Assembly (NCBI GenBank): GCA_963752815.1
Contig: CAVVZI010000021.1
Coordinates: forward strand, 496,001 to 560,000
Direction of reading: 5' to 3'
Source: Sva-07 sp963752815
Lineage (GTDB): Bacteria; Actinomycetota; Acidimicrobiia; Acidimicrobiales; Ilumatobacteraceae
Length of the DNA: 64,000 nucleotides
Part shown: positions 15,923-24,898 of the stretch, piece after piece
Layout: every line of letters starts with the position of its first letter
Numbering within the stretch: position 1 is the stretch's first letter
Made by a program: the position numbers and the translations under genes
The notes under the pieces: model-generated
What the model was told of the DNA's origin: nothing
Databases searched by the model: none
The model's input: only the letters and a program-made list of their open reading frames with translations

Positions 15923-18900
15923 GTGATCGAGTTTCGGGCATTGGGTCCGCTCGCCGTCGTTATCGACGGGGCGGAGGCGACGATCGGCGGGCCGCGCCAG
16001 CGCCGGCTGCTGGCAATGCTCCTCGTCCACCACGGCGATGTCGTGTCCGTCGACCGGTTGGCCGATGCGGTGTTCGAGGGCGAACCGACCGAGGCCGCGC
16101 GGACCACGATGCGCAGCTACATCGCCCGCATCCGCAAGGTGATCGCCAGCGGTGCCCCCGACGTCGAGCTCGTCACGAGAGCACCTGGGTACGGCCTCAT
16201 GGGGCCTCGAGCGGGAGTCGACGTGCACCGCTTCGAGACCCTGCTGGACGAGGGGCGTCGGCAGCTCGGTGCCGGCGACGCCGCGCTCGCCGGGGTGACG
16301 CTTCGCCAGGCGCTCGATGTGTGGCGAGGCGATGCGTATGCGGAATTCGCCCACGAGGAGTGGGTGCTGCCCGAAGCACAGCGCCTCGAGGAACTCCGGG
16401 TGATCGCCGTCGAACGGCTCGTCGATGCCGAGCTCGCCTGCGGTCGCTCCGCCGAGTCGATCGCACGTCTCGAGACACTCGTGGCGGAGCATCCGCTGCG
16501 GGAGGGCTTCCGCAGCCAACTGATGCTCGCCCTGTACCGGTCGGGCCGGCAGGTCGACGCCCTGCGCGCCTATCGCGACTACCGCACGACGCTCGCCGAT
16601 GAGATCGGGCTCGATCCGTCACCGGCGCTGGCCGACCTGGAGCGTCGCATCCTGGGCCACGATCCCGGCCTCGAACCGACCGAAGCCGCTGGTGAACCGC
16701 TTCGTGGGTACCGGCTCGGGCGCCGGCACGGAGTCGGCCCCAACGGGACGATGCACGAGGCCCGCCTCACCGGCAGCGATCAGGCGATGGTCATCAGCGT
16801 GCTCGACGACGCACGCGTCGACGAGCCCGGGTTCGTGCAGTCGTTCGAAGCCAACGCGCAGCGCATCGCGTCGCTCACCCATCCGGCGGTGGTCGGAATC
16901 CACGACTACTGGCGCCAGCCGGGCACCGCGTTCGTCGTGACGCGCTGTGCCGGCGTCGAGACATGGCGGGCGCGGATCGAGCGTTCGGCCATCGTCCGTG
17001 ACGACCTCGACCGCCTCGTGCTGCGCATCGGCGGGGCGCTGGCCGACGCGGCGGCCCGGGGCGTCCAGCACGGCTGGGTCAACCTCGACAACATCGTCGT
17101 CGACGAGCGCGGTCAGCTGTTCCTCACGAACTTCGTCGTCAGTCCGACGACGCGTGGTCACGACGCCGCCGACTTCGCCTCGGTCCTCCGACGCGACCGT
17201 CGATCGCTGCGATCCCCGACTCCCCGGTCATGTGGAGCGCTCGCTCGAGTCGGTGCTCGACGCGCCGGGCGACTCGATCGAATGCTTCGTAGACGCCGTC
17301 ACGACTGCGCTGGCGACCCAGCCGGCGCCGATGGATGTACGCGTCAACCCGTTCAAGGGCCTCCGCGCCTTCGACGAGACGGACGCCGGTGACTTCCACG
17401 GCCGCGACGAACTCGTCGGCCAACTGTGCGCGCGAATCGCGACGGTCGGCACCGCAAGGCTGACGCTCGTCGTCGGCGGGTCCGGCAGCGGGAAGTCGAG
17501 CGTCGTGCGCGCCGGCCTCGTTCCCGCGGTTCGCGACGGCAAGGTGGGACCAGGATGGTTCGTCACCACGATGCTGCCCGGTGCGTCCCCGTTCAAGGAA
17601 CTCGCCGAAGCTCTTCGACGGGTCGCCGTCAACGACATCGTCGACCTGGCCACGAACCTGCAAAACGGGTCGACGACCGTGGCCGACGCGGCGGCGGCAG
17701 CCGTTCCGGCGGACGGCTCGGTGCTCCTCGTCATCGACCAGTTCGAGGAGCTCTTCACGTTGACGTCGATCGCGGAGCAGGCGGCGTTTCTCGACGCGAT
17801 CGCGACCGCGGTCACGGACCCCGCCGGCCGGATCCACGTCGTGGCCACGCTGCGCGCCGACTTCTACGATCGGCCGCTCGCCGTCCAACGATTCGGGGCA
17901 CTGGTCGGTGATGCGACGGTGGCGGTCCCGCCGATGTCGCCCGCCGAACTCGAGGCGGCGATCGTGCGGCCGGTCGAGGCGCTCGGAGCGATCGCCGAGC
18001 CGGCGCTCGTCGCCGAGCTGGTGGCGACGGTCGTCAACCAACCGGCCGCGCTGCCGTCGTTGCAGTTCACGCTGTACGAGCTTGCCGAATGTCGCCCCGA
18101 TCGATCGTTGACGATGGACGACTACCGACAACTCGGAGGCATGGACCAGGCCATCGCCTCCCGCGCCGATCTGCTCTACCAGGGCAGCCGATGCGGACGG
18201 CCGAGGGGCGGTTCGCCGTGTCTTCGAACAGCTCGTCGTGGTCGACGTCGACAGTGAACCCACCGGTCGCCGCTCGTCGCGCGCCGACCTCGGAGATTCG
18301 GGTGGGGCGGCGCAGGTTGTCGTCGACGAGTGGTCGGCGGCCCGTCTCCTCACCCTCGACCACGATCCGCGTACCCGGGTGCCGACGGTGCAGGTCGCCC
18401 ACGAGGCCCTGCTGCGGACGTGGCCTCGTCTGCGGCAGTGGATCACCGAGGATCGAGACACGATCGCCGAGCGCCATCACGTGCGAGAAGCGGCCGCTGA
18501 ATGGCAGCGCATGGATCGCGACGAAGCCGGCCTCTATCGGGGCGTGCGCCTCGATGCCGCGCTCGCCGCCCTCGACGACTCACCGATGCCGCCGTTGGAA
18601 ACGGAATTCCTCGACGCCAGCCGAGCGTTCCGCGCCCGCGAGGAACTCGAGGCGCAGGAACGCATCGATCGCCAGGCCCGAGCGAACCGCCGATTGCGCG
18701 CCCAGCTCGCGGCGATCGCCGTGGCGCTCGTGGTGGCGCTGATCGTCGGGTTCGTCGCGCTCGATCAGCGCGGCCAGGCGCAAGCGCAGCGCGACGCGGC
18801 CGACGCCGCACGACGTGACGCGACCGCCCGCGAGCTGGCGGCCGCCGCGGACGCCAACATCGACATCGATCCCGAGCGATCGATGCTGCTCGGGCTCCGC

Positions 18901-20907
18901 GCGGTCGACACCACCAAGAGCGTCGACGGGACCGTCCTGCCCGTGGCGCTCGATGCGCTCCACCGGGCGGTCAGCGAGACTCGCCTGCTCGCCACGGCGC
19001 CCGACACCGGCGGACGGCTCGCCTGGGACCCGGCCGGTGACACCTTCGTCACGGAAGGGCCGGAGGAATCGGGGATCGTCGACATCCGCAGCGCCACGAC
19101 CGGTGAGTCGGTCCGGTCGTGGCGTGGTGACGACGTCGACATCAACGACGTCGCGTACTCCGCCGACGGAACGATGTTGGCCGTCGCCGGTGACGACGGC
19201 GTGCTCAAAGTGTTCGATCCGTCGGACGGCTCGCTCATCTCGACGGTCCAGGGGAGCGGGCCGGTGTGGAGCCCGTCGTTCAGCGCCGACGGGACGCGAT
19301 TGCTCGCACAATGGATCCAGGAGGAGAAGGTCCGGACGGTCGATCCGGCCACGGGTGAGACGCTCGCCGAGGCCGACGATGTCTTCTTCAGGATGGACAT
19401 CAGCCCCGACGGCCGCCGCGTGATCGCCGGCACGTTCGACGAGCCCTACGCGGCAATCTTCGACACCGGATCGGCCGAACCGGCCGTCGTGCCGACCGAG
19501 TCCGTGAAGTCGAGCGACTGGTCATGGAGCCACAGCGGCACGATGGTCGCCGGGGGAGGCGACGACGGCGTGGTCCGGATCCTCGATGCGCAGACCGGCG
19601 AGCTGCTCGCATCCGCGTCGGGGCACGGTGGGCCGATCCTGTCGATCGACTGGTCGTTCGACGACGGCCGGCTCGCCACGGGAAGCGCAGACGGCACCGC
19701 AAAAGTGTGGCGTTTCGACGGTTCGACGCTGTCGGAGGAGTTCCGCCTGAGTGCCGACGATCTGGCCGCCGGTGTGGCCGGCGTCTCGTTCTCGCCCGAT
19801 GGCAACCGCCTCGCCGTGGGCGACGTCGGGGTGGCGTCGACCAAGATCTTCGACGTCTCCGAACTCGGGGGAGGCGAGTTGTTCAACCTCGAGGCCGCAC
19901 CGTCGACAGGAGGGGCGATCACGGCCGACCAGGTCGTGACGGTCGGGAGCGACGGGTTCGTCCGGACGACCGATCTGGCGACCGGCCGTGAACTCCGGCG
20001 CCTGGAGGAGCCGGAGGTGGGCGGCTTCAGGGGCCTCGCCGCGGTCGATCCGTCCGGGACGCGGATCGCGGTGCAGCCGTTCGACGGCTCGTCGCAGGAG
20101 GACGCTGACGAGGTGGAGATCCGCGATCTCGCCGACGGTGGACTCCGCGCCCGGCTCGATGTCTCCGACGGCGCGGTGATCAGTGCCATGGCGTGGAGCC
20201 CGGACGGTTCGCGCGTGGTCCTTGCGCAGGAGCCTGACGCGTCGGACGGCGCGCAGATCGTCGTCCACGACGCCGAGACCGGAGCACGGTTGTCGACCCT
20301 GGCTCTCCCTGCCCTCTGGGTCGATTCGGTCGCGGTCGCGCCGGATGGGACGCGGGTCGCCTTCGCGCAGTCGAATCGGCCGCGTAGCGACCCGACGCGC
20401 GACGTGGTGAAGATCTGGGACTGGGAGCGCAACGACGTCGTCGCGGAGATCCCGGTCGCCGCGACGCATCTGGCCTTCGACCCGGACGGTACCCACGTCG
20501 CCCTGACGAGGACGAACGACGGACGCGCCGAGGTCGTCGAAACGGACACGGGAGCGATCGTCGCCACGCTGTCGGGCTCGACGAGCCCGCTCAACGCGGT
20601 GACATTCACCGCCGATGGCGCCTCGGTGGTGACCGGTGGTCAGGACGGAACGGTACGGCTCTGGGATTCGCGGACCGGAGACGAGCAACTGCTCCTCGAT
20701 GCCGAGCACGCCGTGTTGACGGTCGGCGTCGATCCGTCCGGCACGAGACTGCTCTCCCTCGATGATTCGGGCCTGGCGCGGGTGTGGGCGCTCGATCCGG
20801 ACGAACTCGTCTCGATCGCCCAGTCGAAGCTCACCCGCGCGCTGACGGATGCCGAATGCGAGCGGTACATCAGTGACGGTGACTGCGCGGAACCGGACGC
20901 TTCCTGA
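15923..20907 (+). CDS. giant SARP-pseudokinase-STAND ATPase-TM-WD40 regulator, two frameshifts
   Basis: Reconstructed length is about 1660 residues. Order: OmpR-type winged helix (1-95) and BTAD domain (about 100-245) of a SARP activator. A degenerate protein kinase fold (about 262-425) has GYRLGRRHGVG in place of the P-loop, HGWVNLDNIVV where HRD...N is expected, and TNF for DFG, so it should not be catalytic. An nSTAND NTPase (about 470-760) has Walker A GGSGSGKSS near 517 and Walker B LLVIDQFEELF. One membrane helix (about 925-945) and a WD40-like propeller (about 1020-1625; GHGGPILSIDWSFDDGRLATGS) complete it. Frames break at CC 17188-17189 and GGG 18182-18184; removing one base at each restores VLDATVDRCDPRLPG and LYQAADADGRGAVRR. 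It would be a membrane-tethered transcription factor sensing an external or membrane signal (inference). Confidence 0.8.
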
Positions 20908-20936
20908 CGCTGTCTCATGCCCAGCGGGAACGCCGT

Positions 20937-20942
20937 TAGCGT
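20937..20942 (+). promoter_or_regulatory. -10 box TAGCGT, leaderless-type promoter
   Basis: TAGCGT, 6 nt, then ATG at 20949. It gives the DsbA-like gene and the downstream rbfA block their own promoter after the interruption of the operon. Confidence 0.45.
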
Positions 20943-20948
20943 GGAGGG

Positions 20949-21593
20949 ATGGCCGCCGACCTCGATTTCTTCTTCGACCCCGTGTGCCCGTGGGCCTGGA
21001 TCACGTCGAGGTGGGTGACCAACGTCGCCGAGCAGCGTGACTACGAGGTCGACTGGCGCTTCATCTCGCTCTGGATCGTCAACGAGGACGTCGACAAGGA
21101 GTGGTACACGCCGGAATACCGGCAGGGCCACTATCGGGGGCATCAGGGCCTGCGGATCGCCGACGCCATCCGTGCCGGCGGCGGTGGATCCGAGGAGGTC
21201 GGTCGCTGGTACACGACGCTCGGGACGGCGCTGCACGTCGAGTCACGTCGGGACGACGCTGCCGCCGACATCGATGTGTTCCTGCGTGAACTGCTCGATG
21301 CGAACGGGTTCGACAAGGCCCTCGCCGAGGCCGCCGACGACGATTCGCACGACGACTACATCCGCGCCGACACCGAGTTGGCGCTGAGCCGCACGGGTCG
21401 CGATGTGGGTACCCCGATCCTGACGTTCCACCCGGGCGCCGAGAAGGAGGCCAGCTTCTTCGGGCCGGTGATCTCGAAGGCCCCGACCGGCGAGGAGGCC
21501 TTGACCTTGTGGGACGCGGTCGAGACGCTCGCCACGATGTCGGGCATGGCCGAGTTGAAGCGGTCGAACCGGGCCGCGCCCGACTTCACCTGA
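20949..21593 (+). CDS. DsbA-fold protein of the mycothiol-dependent nitroreductase (Rv2466c) family, CPWA active site
   Basis: The whole length follows the Rv2466c pattern: DFFFDPVCPWAWITSRW at the N-terminus, a helical insert, DVGTPILTFHPG with the cis-Pro region, FFGPVISKAPTGEEALTLWDA, and a closing ELKRSNRAAPDF. As I recall it, Rv2466c itself has CPWC and reduces nitro compounds with mycothiol. Here the resolving cysteine is Ala (CPWA), so a monothiol mechanism is expected (inference). 214 residues. It has its own promoter and precedes rbfA by about 50 bp, and is not normally part of this operon. Confidence 0.85.
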   Translation: MAADLDFFFDPVCPWAWITSRWVTNVAEQRDYEVDWRFISLWIVNEDVDKEWYTPEYRQGHYRGHQGLRIADAIRAGGGGSEEVGRWYTTLGTALHVESRRDDAAADIDVFLRELLDANGFDKALAEAADDDSHDDYIRADTELALSRTGRDVGTPILTFHPGAEKEASFFGPVISKAPTGEEALTLWDAVETLATMSGMAELKRSNRAAPDFT

Positions 21594-21645
21594 GCACGAC
21601 GACGCCAGCAAGCAGCAAGCAGCGGGTAGGCGAAGGGAGACGATC

Positions 21646-22080
21646 ATGGCCGGACGACAGGGCAGTGGCGGCAAGGGTGGATCGCGTTCGAGCGCACCCA
21701 AATATCCCCGGGGTGCACGGGTCGGGGCCACCTTGCGCGAGATCATCGCCGACGAACTCGTGCGGATCGACGACGAGCGGCTGTTGTTGGTGTCGATCAC
21801 CAGCATCGACGTCGACCCCGAGCTGAACCGGGCATTCGTGTACTTCGACTCCCTCGAGGGCGAGGAGGGCGACGAGGCGATCGTCGAAGCGCTCGGCGAG
21901 CATCGCGTCAGGCTGCAGTCGTCGATCGCCCGCCAGATCCGGGCGAAGAAGACCCCGATCCTCGACTTCCGGCCCGATCTCGTCATCCGCTCGGCCGAAC
22001 GGATCGACGAGATCCTGCGCAGCGACCGCGACCGGATCGACCGGGCGGGCGCCGAATCCGCACCGGACACGGGCGACTGA
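21646..22080 (+). CDS. rbfA: 30S ribosome-binding factor RbfA
   Basis: RbfA is a cold-shock and maturation factor that binds 16S rRNA helix 1 of the 30S subunit. The 144-residue protein has a KH-like core: PRGARVGATLREIIADELVRIDDERLLLVSITSIDVDPEL, then LQSSIARQIRAKKTPILDFRPD. Its N-terminus is Gly/Ser/Lys-rich and its C-terminus is an acidic/basic helix ending in APDTGD. GGGAGACGATC precedes the ATG. It is 10 bp upstream of truB, the standard order. Confidence 0.94.
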   Translation: MAGRQGSGGKGGSRSSAPKYPRGARVGATLREIIADELVRIDDERLLLVSITSIDVDPELNRAFVYFDSLEGEEGDEAIVEALGEHRVRLQSSIARQIRAKKTPILDFRPDLVIRSAERIDEILRSDRDRIDRAGAESAPDTGD

Positions 22081-22090
22081 GTCGCGGCCG

Positions 22091-22992
22091 ATGGCGAGGC
22101 GGAAGCCGGCGACGACGCACGGCCTCGCCATCGTCGACAAGCCGATCGGGGTGACGAGCCACGACGTCGTCGGCATGTTGCGGCGGCGGTTCGGTGAGCG
22201 CCAGGTCGGCCACGCCGGCACGCTCGATCCGGATGCCACGGGCGTGCTCGTGGTCGCCGTCGGCATGGCCACACGACTCCTGCGGTTCGTCGAGAAGACG
22301 CAGAAGGAGTACGTCGGCGAGGTCGTGCTGGGCGTGGAGACCAACACCCTCGACGCGGCGGGCGAGGTGACCGCGACCTACGACATGTCGACGGTGACCC
22401 TCGACCAGGCGCGTGCCGCCGCCGCCGAACACCTCACCGGGCCGATCCTGCAGATCCCGCCGATGGTGTCGGCGATCCGCGTCGACGGCAAGCGCCTCCA
22501 CGAGTTGGCCCGCGAGGGCATCGAGATCGAGCGCGAGCCGCGGCCCGTGGTGGTCGACCGGTTCGACATCTCGGCGACCGACGATCCGCTGGTGCTGCAC
22601 ATCGAGGTCGAGTGTTCGGCCGGCACCTACATCCGCTCGCTGGCGGCCGACCTCGGCACGCTGCTCGGAGGTGGGGCCCACCTGCGGGGGCTGCGGCGGA
22701 CGCGGGTCGGTTCGTTCACGATCGCCGAAGCGGCCGGACCCGATGACTGTGAACTCCTGCCCGTCGCCGCGGCGGTGCGATCGCTCGCCTCGGTCATCGT
22801 CGACGACGCAACCGGTGCGCTCATCGGCAACGGACGCGTCCTGCCCGCGTGGGACGGGCGCGGGCCCGTGGGCCGTCTTCGGGTGACGGCAGCCGCCTGA
22901 TCGCGGTGTACGAGCGCTTCGGTGAGCAGGAGGCCAAACCGGCCGTGGTGCTGCCGCCGACGGATGGCGCCGCTGTCGACCGTGGTCGGTAG
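22091..22992 (+). CDS. truB: tRNA pseudouridine(55) synthase TruB, double frameshift at the C-terminus
   Basis: TruB makes pseudouridine 55 in the tRNA T-loop. Motif I KPIGVTSHDVV and the catalytic-Asp motif GHAGTLDPDATGVL are present, then KEYVGEVVLGVETNTLDAAGE and CSAGTYIRSLAADLG. As read the frame stops at 22900 with an atypical tail. Removing one C in 22865-22867 and one G in 22881-22883 gives GPWAVFGDGSRLIAVYERFG and an end at 22990-22992, a normal TruB C-terminal domain. The catalytic domain is unaffected either way. Its corrected stop overlaps the -10 box of ribF. Confidence 0.92.
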
Positions 22993-22995
22993 CCT
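22990..22995 (+). promoter_or_regulatory. -10 box TAGCCT setting the ribF start
   Basis: TAGCCT, 7 nt, then GTG at 23003. This picks the GTG over upstream in-frame ATGs at 22922 and 22967, and the TAG is also the corrected truB stop. Confidence 0.5.
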
Positions 22996-23002
22996 TCCGG
23001 GC

Positions 23003-23947
23003 GTGCAGACGGTCACCGATCTCGCCGAACGCCCGTGGCCCGGCCAGCGCGCCGTGATCACCATCGGCGCGTACGACGGCGTCCACATCGGCCATCGTGC
23101 GGTCATCGAACACGTCCGCGAGCGGGCCGCCCAACTCGGCGCGTTGTCGACGGTGGTCACGTTCGATCGCCATCCGGCATCCGTCGTTCGTCCCGAGTCG
23201 GCACCGAGGCTGCTGACGAGCAACGAACAGAAGATGGAGTTGCTCGAGTCGACGGGAATCGATGCCGTGGTCGTCGTTCCGTTCGATGCCCACCAGGCCG
23301 ACGAGTCGCCGGAGGACTTCGTCGAGCGCGTCCTCGTGGGCTGCCTCGACACGCAGGTGATCGTGGTGGGTGACGATTTCCATTTCGGTCGTCACCGCGA
23401 CGGCAACGTCGTGCTGTTGCGCAAGTTGGGCGCCGAGCACGATTTCGAGGTGGAACCGCTCCCTCTGATCGAGCGGGTGGACGGGGTGGAGGAACCGGTC
23501 AGCAGCACGGCGATCCGCCGGGCCCTCGCCGGCGGCGACATCACCCGGGCGAACGAGATGCTCGGCCGGCCGTTCGAGGCGTGCGGGCCCGTCGTCACCG
23601 GCGACCAGCGCGGCCGCCTGCTCGGGTTCCCGACCGCCAACGTCGAGGTGTCGAACGCCATGTCGGTGCCCGCCGATGGCGTGTACGCCGGTTGGTACGA
23701 ACGGCCGAACGGTGACGTGCACCCGTGCGCCATCAACCTCGGCCGGCGACCGACGTTCTACGAGCACGCCGATTCGTCGCTGCTCGAGGCGCACCTGCTC
23801 GATTTCGACAGCGACCTCTACGGCGAACACGCCCGCGTGCGCTTCGCCCACTTCCTGCGCAGCGAGCGCAAGTTCGACGGCGTCGACGCGCTGATCGCCC
23901 AGCTCGCCCACGACGTCGACCACGCCCGCTCCCTCCTCGCCGTCTGA
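23003..23947 (+). CDS. ribF: bifunctional riboflavin kinase/FAD synthetase
   Basis: RibF phosphorylates riboflavin to FMN and adenylates FMN to FAD. The N-terminal nucleotidyltransferase domain has ITIGAYDGVHIGHRAVI and VVGDDFHFGRHRDGN; the C-terminal kinase domain has GRLLGFPTANVEV with the PTAN motif and GVYAGWYE. About 314 residues from the GTG at 23003, a normal length. An upstream ATG at 22922 would add unconserved residues that overlap the corrected truB end. It is followed by an intergenic palindrome and then rpsO. Confidence 0.94.
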   Translation: MQTVTDLAERPWPGQRAVITIGAYDGVHIGHRAVIEHVRERAAQLGALSTVVTFDRHPASVVRPESAPRLLTSNEQKMELLESTGIDAVVVVPFDAHQADESPEDFVERVLVGCLDTQVIVVGDDFHFGRHRDGNVVLLRKLGAEHDFEVEPLPLIERVDGVEEPVSSTAIRRALAGGDITRANEMLGRPFEACGPVVTGDQRGRLLGFPTANVEVSNAMSVPADGVYAGWYERPNGDVHPCAINLGRRPTFYEHADSSLLEAHLLDFDSDLYGEHARVRFAHFLRSERKFDGVDALIAQLAHDVDHARSLLAV

Positions 23948-24009
23948 GCCCGCGCCCCCGACTGTCGACCGACCGGCACCCAACCCTCGGCCGGGGCCCC
24001 TCAAATCCT

Positions 24010-24061
24010 CGTTTGCGTCAAAATTTCGGAGACCCGTCTCTCCAAAATCCCGACGCAAACG
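24010..24061. repeat. intergenic palindrome family, copy 1 (imperfect, 52 bp)
   Basis: Outer arms CGTTTGCGTC and GACGCAAACG are perfect and the inner part is degenerate. It is related to 45914-45965 and 54580-54631. It lies 62 nt after the ribF stop. Confidence 0.7.
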
Positions 24062-24225
24062 CTGATTGTGGGGAGAAAGGCCGGAGTTGGTCGTAGCATT
24101 GCGGGGTCCGTCTGGGCTGGTCGCCGATCGAGGCGACGGGCGCGGGCGTGATGCAGGGACCGGAACCGGTCGCTGCGACCTCCGAGCGTGGATTTCCACG
24201 CCACCAACTGGAAGGCAGATCACCG

Positions 24226-24483
24226 ATGCCGAACAAGGCCGTCACGATCGAGAAGAACCGCACCCACGAGACCGACACCGGCTCGCCCGAGGTGCAGATC
24301 GCACTCCTCACCGAGCGCATCACCCACCTCACCGAGCATCTCAAGATGCACAAGAAGGACCACCACAGCCGTCGTGGCCTCCTGATGCTCGTCGGCCGTC
24401 GCCGTCGCATGCTCGACTACGTCAAGGCGATCGACGTAGAGCGCTACCGCAAGATCATCGCCGACCAAGGCCTCCGCCGCTAA
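24226..24483 (+). CDS. rpsO: 30S ribosomal protein S15
   Basis: S15 is a primary binding protein of the 16S rRNA central domain. The 85-residue sequence is typical: KNRTHETDTGSPEVQIALLT, THLTEHLKMHKKDHHSRRGL, RRRMLDYVKAIDVERYRKII, ending GLRR. The ATG at 24226 follows GGAAGG. Upstream, TAGCAT near 24096 may be a -10 box. It is followed by pnp after a 415-bp leader, the common rpsO-pnp order. Confidence 0.97.
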   Translation: MPNKAVTIEKNRTHETDTGSPEVQIALLTERITHLTEHLKMHKKDHHSRRGLLMLVGRRRRMLDYVKAIDVERYRKIIADQGLRR

Positions 24484-24898
24484 CGGCGGGCCAGGCGGTC
24501 CGATCGACTGCGTTCCGCAGGCGACTTATTGCCTAAAGGCAACGGCGTCGCTGCGCGCCTTGCCTCGAACGACCGTGACTCGCCGTTCCTGCAGTTTTGA
24601 AGAATTGCGGCTCGTCGGCCGTCGCTCCGTCGGGGCCGCTCCTCGGTGGCGCTCGTCCTTGCAGCCGGTTCTGAGCCGGTCGCGGGGGTTCGGGGTTGGT
24701 CACGGTATGCTGCTGTGCGAGGTCGGAAGGTCCGATCTCGTGACATGAGCGAACCGCTGTCGGTTGCCGGTTGCTGATTCCGAACTCTCCTGTGCGCACG
24801 GGATCGAAGTTCGGGGTCGCCAACTGGGAACCGGCTCCTTCGCTCCACATGACGCACGCAGCAGCCCGACGGGCCGCCGTGCTTGAAAGGAGCCCTCT
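24484..24898 (+). promoter_or_regulatory. 415-bp rpsO-pnp intergenic region: promoter and leader hairpins
   Basis: No gene is supported here. Two small dyads follow rpsO: CTGCG-TTC-CGCAG (24508-24520) and TTGCC-TAAA-GGCAA (24529-24542). A -10-like TATGCT is at 24706-24711, and right after the expected start lies a hairpin CGAGGTCGG...CCGATCTCG (about 24718-24740, one G-T pair). A 10-codon open frame at 24745-24777 has no ribosome binding site. GAAAGGAG precedes the pnp GTG. A structured 5' leader would fit the RNase-mediated autoregulation known for pnp in other bacteria (inference). Confidence 0.45.

Noticed and set aside
24745..24777. Ten-codon leader peptide before pnp
   Set aside because: No ribosome binding site, no run of regulatory codons, and about 35 nt from the -10 box; not supportable.
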